Source: Micavibrio sp. UBA2020 (GTDB taxonomy: Bacteria > Pseudomonadota > Alphaproteobacteria > Micavibrionales > UBA2020). Taken from it: 17,548 bases of DNA. Shown here piece by piece: positions 13,436 to 17,548 of the stretch. The stretch is taken from NCBI GenBank assembly GCA_002334985.1, contig DDBY01000040.1, forward strand, positions 981 through 18,528, in the 5' to 3' direction. The position numbers and the translations under genes are program-made. Under the pieces are notes generated by a model. The model worked only from the letters and a program-made list of their open reading frames with translations. It was not told the origin of the DNA and searched no databases. Every line of letters starts with the position of its first letter. The first letter of the stretch is position 1.

Positions 13436-14269
13436 ATGGTCGATACCGTTCAGAACGAGCAGGCAGGCGGTCAACTGATTGACAACCAGCAGGCGATTCA
13501 GAAAAACGCTCTCGCGATTGAACAAACACTTTCGCAAATGGGTATTCAAGGCGGTGGTGGCGGCGGCGGTGCAGCCGGCGGCCCTAAATCCGATGTGGCT
13601 GACGTGCTTGAAAGCACCGCCATGAAAAGCGTTACCGCCAAGGCGGGCCCCATCGGCAGCATGTTCGTGACGGCGATGACGGATATTTCGGACAGCTCAA
13701 GACGTGGCGGCGCCGAGGGTATGTTTGGCGGCAATAAGCGCGACCGCGCTATTCAAAGCAAATACTCAGGTTCCGACGGTTTCATGCCGTCGAGCTATTC
13801 CGAACGTTCGGCGATGGCCAAAGACGCGCGCCGTCCGAGTAAGGCGGAAACCGCAGAGCGTAAACTCGCGGCGCAAATCAACGGTGCAACTTCGACCGTG
13901 GCGGGGCATTCCTATGCGCATGGCAACAGCTCCGTCATCGCAGGGGGCGCTAAGATTTCGGGCGCCAGCATTTCGGCGCTGAGTGCGGCGCCGGCTATTC
14001 TGTCTGACCCTGTGCTGAAACAATATCAGGACAACATCGTGACGGCGAAAAACAACCTCAATTCGCCGAGCTGGGCGCGCATCAACGAAGGCCTCGCTCA
14101 GGGGCATGCGAACATGGAACAGCTGGCCAACCAGGAAACGCCGGAACAGCAGCGTATGCGCATGGGGCAAGCCTCGCAGTCCTATAAGGTCATGGTTGCG
14201 GATGAGCAAAACGACTTTGCCGCCAGCCGCGGGCCGAGCGCGCCGAAGCCCCCGGGTGAAATGCGCTAA
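13436..14269 (+). CDS. Hypothetical glycine/glutamine-rich soluble protein
   Basis: Family not recognised. The 277-residue protein has no signal peptide, no membrane segment and no cysteine. Residues 1-35 form a glutamine/asparagine-rich amphipathic helix, followed by a run of seven glycines at 39-45. The middle (about 50-205) is Ser/Ala/Gly-rich and probably largely disordered, with basic patches such as KDARRPSKAE. Residues 205-260 are again helical and Gln-rich, ending in a disordered PSAPKPPGEMR tail. Composition suggests a structural, scaffold or secreted-substrate-like protein, but this is speculation. The ATG at 13436 has a strong GAGGAGA site 5 bases upstream. A GTG at 13373 lies inside leader hairpin 1 and is rejected. 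The gene stands alone between comM and a bidirectional terminator. Confidence 0.72.
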   Translation: MVDTVQNEQAGGQLIDNQQAIQKNALAIEQTLSQMGIQGGGGGGGAAGGPKSDVADVLESTAMKSVTAKAGPIGSMFVTAMTDISDSSRRGGAEGMFGGNKRDRAIQSKYSGSDGFMPSSYSERSAMAKDARRPSKAETAERKLAAQINGATSTVAGHSYAHGNSSVIAGGAKISGASISALSAAPAILSDPVLKQYQDNIVTAKNNLNSPSWARINEGLAQGHANMEQLANQETPEQQRMRMGQASQSYKVMVADEQNDFAASRGPSAPKPPGEMR

Positions 14270-14294
14270 TCAAGCAAACGCCTTTCAAGGCAAC

Positions 14295-14328
14295 AAAAAA
14301 CGCCGTTCTTTTCAGAGCGGCGTTTTTT
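14295..14328. terminator. Bidirectional intrinsic terminator
   Basis: CGCCGTTCT (14301-14309) pairs with AGAGCGGCG (14314-14322), a 9-bp stem with one G-U and a 4-base loop. Six A precede it and six T follow it, so it can act on both strands. It lies 25 bases after the glycine-rich protein gene and 26 bases from the stop of pssA, and can end both converging transcripts. Confidence 0.92.
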
Positions 14329-14354
14329 GTTTTATCCGATTTTTGCGGCGCTTG

Positions 14355-15164
14355 TTATTCTTCGCCGTCTTCCGCTTCGACTTCGGGGTCTTTCTGGCCG
14401 GTTTCGTAAGCGGCTGCGCGTTTTTGATAGTGACGCACACCAAAGGGCATGGCCAGCAGATATACAACGCCCAGCATCGTCAGCGTCGGCCATGTATCGT
14501 TGATAAGCCCCGCAAGAACGATGGCAAAAAAGCCGAGCACGGGAATTTTCAGCTTGTAGGGGATGCGCAGCTGCTTGCTTGAAAACGTCGGGATGTTGCT
14601 GACCATCATCGCGGCCACAATCATCGCCCAGATGCCGACGATGGCGGGTGATGTGACAAGCTCTTTCACATGGTCTGTGGTCTGGAAACTGACAATCATG
14701 GGGAGCAGGCAAAGCCCCGCACCGATGGGCGAGGGCACGCCGGTGAAGTATTTGCGCAAGGGGTCGTTCGGGTCGCCTTCTTCATTCGCGATGTTGAAGC
14801 GGGCAAGGCGCAGCGTGACCGCCATGGCGAAAACCAGCGCGACCGGCCATGCCCAGCGCCCTGCGCCTTCAAGTGCCCAGAGATAGACAACCAAAGCGGG
14901 CGCAACGCCGAAGCAAACGAAGTCGGAAAAGCTGTCCAGCTCCGCCCCCAGTTTGCTCTGCGCTTTCAAAAGCCGCGCGGCCGCGCCGTCGAACGCATCC
15001 ATGAACGCGGCGACGACGATGGCGATGACCGCGTGTTCCCACTTGCCCGCGATGGCGAACTTGATAGACGTCATGCCGGCCGCCATGGCCGTCAGCGTTA
15101 TCATGTTCGGTATCATCTTGTGCAGTGACAGTTTGCGCGGCGGTTTCGGCTGGGCGTTTTTCAT
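14355..15164 (-). CDS. pssA: CDP-diacylglycerol-serine O-phosphatidyltransferase
   Basis: PssA makes phosphatidylserine from CDP-diacylglycerol and serine in the inner membrane; the adjacent Psd then forms phosphatidylethanolamine. The 269-residue protein carries the CDP-alcohol phosphatidyltransferase signature D56-x2-D59-G60-x2-A63-R64, then G73-x3-D77-x3-D81, complete with all four aspartates. Several hydrophobic segments surround and follow it, including ones near 45-55, 85-100, 185-200 and 220-250. The C-terminus is a short acidic tail (DPEVEAEDGEE). An upstream in-frame start at 15284 is rejected because it reads into psd. The ATG at 15164 has GGAG with an 8-base spacer and gives the usual MIPNMITL-type N-terminus. 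The gap to psd is 23 bases, so the two form an operon. Confidence 0.95.
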   Translation of the reverse strand: MKNAQPKPPRKLSLHKMIPNMITLTAMAAGMTSIKFAIAGKWEHAVIAIVVAAFMDAFDGAAARLLKAQSKLGAELDSFSDFVCFGVAPALVVYLWALEGAGRWAWPVALVFAMAVTLRLARFNIANEEGDPNDPLRKYFTGVPSPIGAGLCLLPMIVSFQTTDHVKELVTSPAIVGIWAMIVAAMMVSNIPTFSSKQLRIPYKLKIPVLGFFAIVLAGLINDTWPTLTMLGVVYLLAMPFGVRHYQKRAAAYETGQKDPEVEAEDGEE

Positions 15165-15187
15165 GGTGTATGCTCCGTGGAGACGCC

Positions 15188-15937
15188 TTAGGCCGGATTG
15201 CGGTTTTCGCCGCTGCGGCGTGCTTCGCCGGATTGCAGGTCGGCGATGACGGTTTCGCCGCCAATCGCACGCTGCCCGACGCAAACCAGCGGTTCAGCCC
15301 CCGGCGGCAGGTAAATGTCAACGCGGCTGCCAAAACGGATAAGGCCGTAAAGCTCGCCCGCTTTTACTTGCTGGCCAGCGCTCAGCTTGCAGATGATGCG
15401 GCGCGCGACAAGCCCTGCGATTTGCACGAAAGCAACGCTGGTGTTCTGGCCTTTGACTTTCATCAAAACGGTGGAGCGTTCGTTCTCCAGGCTGGCCTTG
15501 TCGAGGTTCGCGCTCAGGAATTTGCCAGGGTGATAAACGACCTTGGTGACATCGCCATCGACCGGTACGCGGTTGACGTGCACGTCGAATACGTTGAGGA
15601 AAATGCTGACGCGCGTGACGGTCGGCGCGGCCAGCAGGGTGTCGTCGTCTTTGCCGCGGCAATCATCCAGCTCGGGCGGCAGCGGCACTTCGGCGATAAG
15701 AGAAACCATGCCGTCAGCCGGGCTGATGACAAGACCTTCGCGCACAGGCGTGACGCGCGCGGGGTTGCGGAAGAAATAGACGCACCACAGCGTCAGCACC
15801 AGACCCGCAAAGCCGAGGAAGTCGGCGATGAGCGCGAGCACAAGCGCCAGCACGGCAAAACCGGCGATGAACGGCCAGCCCGCCGGATGCACCGGCACGA
15901 AAAGAGTTTTGCGGATAAGGCTGATAATGTCGTCCAT
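15188..15937 (-). CDS. psd: Phosphatidylserine decarboxylase proenzyme (short type)
   Basis: Psd decarboxylates phosphatidylserine to phosphatidylethanolamine with a pyruvoyl group made by self-cleavage. The 249-residue protein has membrane segments at about 20-55, then ISPADG (71-76), SIFLNVFDVHVNRVPVDG with His120, GKFLSANLDKASLENERS, and RFGSRVDIYLP. The expected cleavage is between Gly203 and Ser204, giving a large beta chain and a small pyruvoyl alpha chain. The FGSR site, rather than the LGST of E. coli Psd, and the short length place it in the PSD-A subfamily usual in Alphaproteobacteria. The ATG at 15937 has AGGA about 8-9 bases upstream. It is the first gene of the psd-pssA unit. Catalytic assignments follow the family and were not tested. 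Confidence 0.95.
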   Translation of the reverse strand: MDDIISLIRKTLFVPVHPAGWPFIAGFAVLALVLALIADFLGFAGLVLTLWCVYFFRNPARVTPVREGLVISPADGMVSLIAEVPLPPELDDCRGKDDDTLLAAPTVTRVSIFLNVFDVHVNRVPVDGDVTKVVYHPGKFLSANLDKASLENERSTVLMKVKGQNTSVAFVQIAGLVARRIICKLSAGQQVKAGELYGLIRFGSRVDIYLPPGAEPLVCVGQRAIGGETVIADLQSGEARRSGENRNPA

Positions 15938-16004
15938 GACGGGTATTCCTGCGCTGGGGTGAAAATCAAACCGTAGTTTTGTCGTTTATTGCGGCGCAAG
16001 ACAA

Positions 16005-16022
16005 GCAAAAACGGGTTTTTGC
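16005..16022. repeat. Perfect inverted repeat in the psd/LOG divergent gap
   Basis: GCAAAAA-CGGG-TTTTTGC, a 7-bp stem with a 4-base loop, centred 76 bases upstream of the psd start. It could be a regulator site for psd, or a weak terminator-like element, as one arm is a T-run. No function can be assigned. Confidence 0.35.
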
Positions 16023-16054
16023 GGTTTGAATTTTTACATAAAAATCTAAAAAAC

Positions 16055-16083
16055 TGGACAGATTGCGGCAATTTCCCTATACA
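16055..16083 (+). promoter_or_regulatory. Sigma70-type promoter for the LOG-family gene
   Basis: TGGACA (16055-16060, 5 of 6 to TTGACA), a 17-base spacer and TATACA (16078-16083, 4 of 6). Initiation would be near 16090, leaving a leader of about 45 bases with AAGGAG (16119-16124) before the ATG at 16137. Confidence 0.6.
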
Positions 16084-16136
16084 GTTATCCACCGTCCGCC
16101 GCCAATGCCGCGGATATAAAGGAGAAATTCAGCACC

Positions 16137-16718
16137 ATGTCGAAAATCGCTTCCGCCTGTGTCTATTGCGGCACGGGCCATAAAGTTGACCAGATTTACA
16201 AGGATATTGCCGCACGCCTCGGACAGGTGATGGCGGAATCCAAGGTGCGTCTGGTTTATGGCGGCGGCCGTGTCGGTTTGATGGGCATCGTTTCGCAAGC
16301 CTGCTTTGCCGCTGGCGGCGAAGTCGTCGGCATCATCCCCGAGCATATTCAGGACAAAGAAGTCATGAACGACGATGTGACCGAATTGCATATCGTGGAC
16401 AGCATGCATACACGCAAAAAGATGATGGTCGATAAATCCGAAGGATTCATCGTCCTGCCGGGCGGTTTTGGCACACTGGACGAGACCTTTGAAATCCTGA
16501 CATGGAAATACCTCGGCCTGCATGACAAGCCCATCGTTTTTGTGAATGTGGACGGTTTTTACGACCCGCTGCTCAAAATGGTGGACCACATGGTCGAAGT
16601 CGGCTTCACGCCCTTCTGGCACCGTAGTCTTTATCAGGTTGTGGAAACGCCCGAAGACGCCATCGTCGCCCTGTCGGCACAGACGGAGCACATGCAGCCA
16701 GACATTAAACATTTGTAA
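16137..16718 (+). CDS. LOG family protein (TIGR00730; cytokinin riboside 5'-monophosphate phosphoribohydrolase-like)
   Basis: LOG-type enzymes remove ribose 5-phosphate from nucleoside 5'-monophosphates (AMP or cytokinin nucleotides) in a Rossmann-like fold. In most bacteria the physiological substrate is uncertain. The 193-residue length is typical. Visible are VYCGTG near the N-terminus, YGGGRVGLMG (41-50), VVGIIPE, MHTRKKMM with Arg93, and the hallmark PGGFGTLDE (108-116) ending in catalytic Glu116. The start has AAGGAG at 16119-16124, with a rather long 12-base spacer. It is divergent from psd and followed at 98 bases by a GGDEF gene. The older label 'lysine decarboxylase' for this family is a misannotation. 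Confidence 0.92.
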   Translation: MSKIASACVYCGTGHKVDQIYKDIAARLGQVMAESKVRLVYGGGRVGLMGIVSQACFAAGGEVVGIIPEHIQDKEVMNDDVTELHIVDSMHTRKKMMVDKSEGFIVLPGGFGTLDETFEILTWKYLGLHDKPIVFVNVDGFYDPLLKMVDHMVEVGFTPFWHRSLYQVVETPEDAIVALSAQTEHMQPDIKHL

Positions 16719-16816
16719 TGTTCTGAAAATGCTGCGGGGACTGGAAATTTCGCCGCAAATTCTCTATTTTATTAAGCATTAGATGACCAAAGTTTTCACG
16801 CAGGCGCCCCCGTTAC
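16719..16816. other. Gap between the LOG gene and the GGDEF gene
   Basis: 98 bases. A weak promoter candidate is TGGAAA (16742-16747), a 17-base spacer and TATTTT (16765-16770). TGCGG (16733-16737) and CCGCA (16753-16757) could pair across a 15-base loop, but no T-run follows immediately. A 16-codon reading frame (ATG 16782 to TGA 16832) overlaps the start of the GGDEF gene in another frame. Confidence 0.3.
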
Positions 16817-17548
16817 ATGAACAAACCGACTGACAAAAAAGACCCGAACGACAAAACGGCCGCCGTGGAAATCACGACCCCGTTCATGTACAGCGAGTCG
16901 CTTGAAAAAGCGCAGGAAATCGCCGTGAACGCGCTGGAGCGTATCGAGGTTTTGAAACTGCGCCCCGTGCCGGAGATGTACGAGCTTTGGTATCGCTACT
17001 TCGTCGGCGACATCGAAATCGTGCGCGCCATCGAAGCCTATCAGGGCAAGCTTGACGAAGTGGCCTGCCACCAGATTTACCGCCGCTACATGAACGAAGC
17101 GGTGCGCGACGAAGCCGTCAAGAAAATCAGCGACCAGATGCAAAGCGCGATTGCCGAACTGGCCGCGATGGTCAGCGGCGCGAAATCCGCCGCGACCGAA
17201 TACGGCGATAACCTGAGCGATGTGTCCGACCAGTTGACGCAGGCGAATTCCATCGAAGACCTTGGCAAGATTGTCACCGCCATTGTTGCCGATACCAAAA
17301 AGATGGTCGAGAAGAACCAGGAACTTGAAGTGCAGCTGGTCAATTCGTCGCAGCAGGTGACGGAGCTGCGCAACAACCTCGACACTGTGAAAAAAGAGGC
17401 AATGACGGACGGCCTGACCGGTCTTCTCAATCGCAAGGCTTTCGACCAGCAAATGCTGAACTGCGTTTCCGAATGCGAAACCGGCAATACGCCGATGGTG
17501 CTGATGCTGCTCGATATCGACTTCTTCAAAAAATTCAACGATACCTAC
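16817..17548 (+). CDS. GGDEF-domain protein (probable diguanylate cyclase), 3'-truncated by the window
   Basis: Proteins of this type make cyclic di-GMP from two GTP. Only the first 244 residues are in the window. Residues 20-150 form an all-helical N-terminal region with PEMYELWYRYFVGD and an IYRRYM motif, similar to the soluble N-terminal region seen in a set of alphaproteobacterial GGDEF proteins. No membrane segment is present. About 160-195 is a likely coiled coil leading into the GGDEF domain, marked by MTDGLTGLLNRKAFD (196-210) and LLDIDFFKKFND, where Asp233 is the usual metal ligand. The GG[D/E]EF motif itself and any EAL domain lie beyond 17548, so activity cannot be judged. The ATG at 16817 is the only usual in-frame start after a stop at 16784. 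It lacks a clear Shine-Dalgarno. Confidence 0.88.
   Translation, partial: MNKPTDKKDPNDKTAAVEITTPFMYSESLEKAQEIAVNALERIEVLKLRPVPEMYELWYRYFVGDIEIVRAIEAYQGKLDEVACHQIYRRYMNEAVRDEAVKKISDQMQSAIAELAAMVSGAKSAATEYGDNLSDVSDQLTQANSIEDLGKIVTAIVADTKKMVEKNQELEVQLVNSSQQVTELRNNLDTVKKEAMTDGLTGLLNRKAFDQQMLNCVSECETGNTPMVLMLLDIDFFKKFNDTY

Noticed and set aside
13550..13570. GGC/GGT triplet run as a possible unstable microsatellite
   Set aside because: Only seven mixed glycine codons, so it is more simply a glycine linker. No evidence of phase variation.
14670..15976. Plus-strand frames opposite pssA and psd
   Set aside because: The minus-strand products carry complete catalytic signatures, and the plus-strand frames show none.
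1..17548. tRNA, rRNA, CRISPR, insertion sequence, integrase or toxin-antitoxin signals
   Set aside because: None was visible on either strand. No gap is long enough for most of these, and no spaced repeats or transposase motifs were seen.

Overview
The window looks like a core-chromosome segment of an alphaproteobacterium. The main grounds are the gene order coaE-dnaQ / secB-fxsA / Tim44-like-mltA, a 5-aminolevulinate synthase (the C4 heme route), a short psd-pssA operon, and GC-rich coding DNA with AT-rich gaps. I cannot place it below class with confidence. A Rhodospirillales- or Micavibrionales-like lineage is only a guess. No mobile element, CRISPR array, tRNA, rRNA or phage gene is visible, and no gap between genes exceeds 300 bases.

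Layout. (1) Positions 1-2688, plus strand: the 3' end of a PEP-synthase/PPDK regulatory kinase gene, then aroE, coaE and dnaQ, packed with overlaps or 2-nt gaps and closed by a strong bidirectional terminator. (2) Positions 2743-3862, minus strand: fxsA followed by secB. (3) Positions 4048-6889, plus strand: a Tim44-like gene behind a good sigma70-type promoter, the lytic transglycosylase gene mltA, and an FkbM-type methyltransferase gene. (4) Positions 6898-9594: a ribokinase gene (minus) divergent from hemA (plus), the latter followed by a 79-residue membrane protein gene. The shared control region holds repeated motifs. (5) Positions 9598-11538, minus strand: a probable membrane-anchored HEXXH protein and two tandem paralogues of a family I do not recognise. 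(6) Positions 11713-14269, plus strand: comM, then a glycine-rich protein of unknown function with a two-hairpin leader, closed by a bidirectional terminator. (7) Positions 14355-15937, minus strand: psd and pssA. (8) Positions 16137-17548, plus strand: a LOG-family gene and the first 244 codons of a GGDEF protein, cut by the window end.

How the genes work together. Most are housekeeping: shikimate and CoA synthesis, replication proofreading, protein export, peptidoglycan turnover, phosphatidylethanolamine synthesis (PssA then Psd), heme synthesis and DNA uptake/recombination (ComM). The parts that known biology does not explain are the three-gene minus-strand cassette at 9598-11538, the glycine-rich protein at 13436-14269 with its structured leader, and the FkbM gene joined to mltA. 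The cassette is the best candidate for an undescribed module. Its function cannot be read from the sequence.
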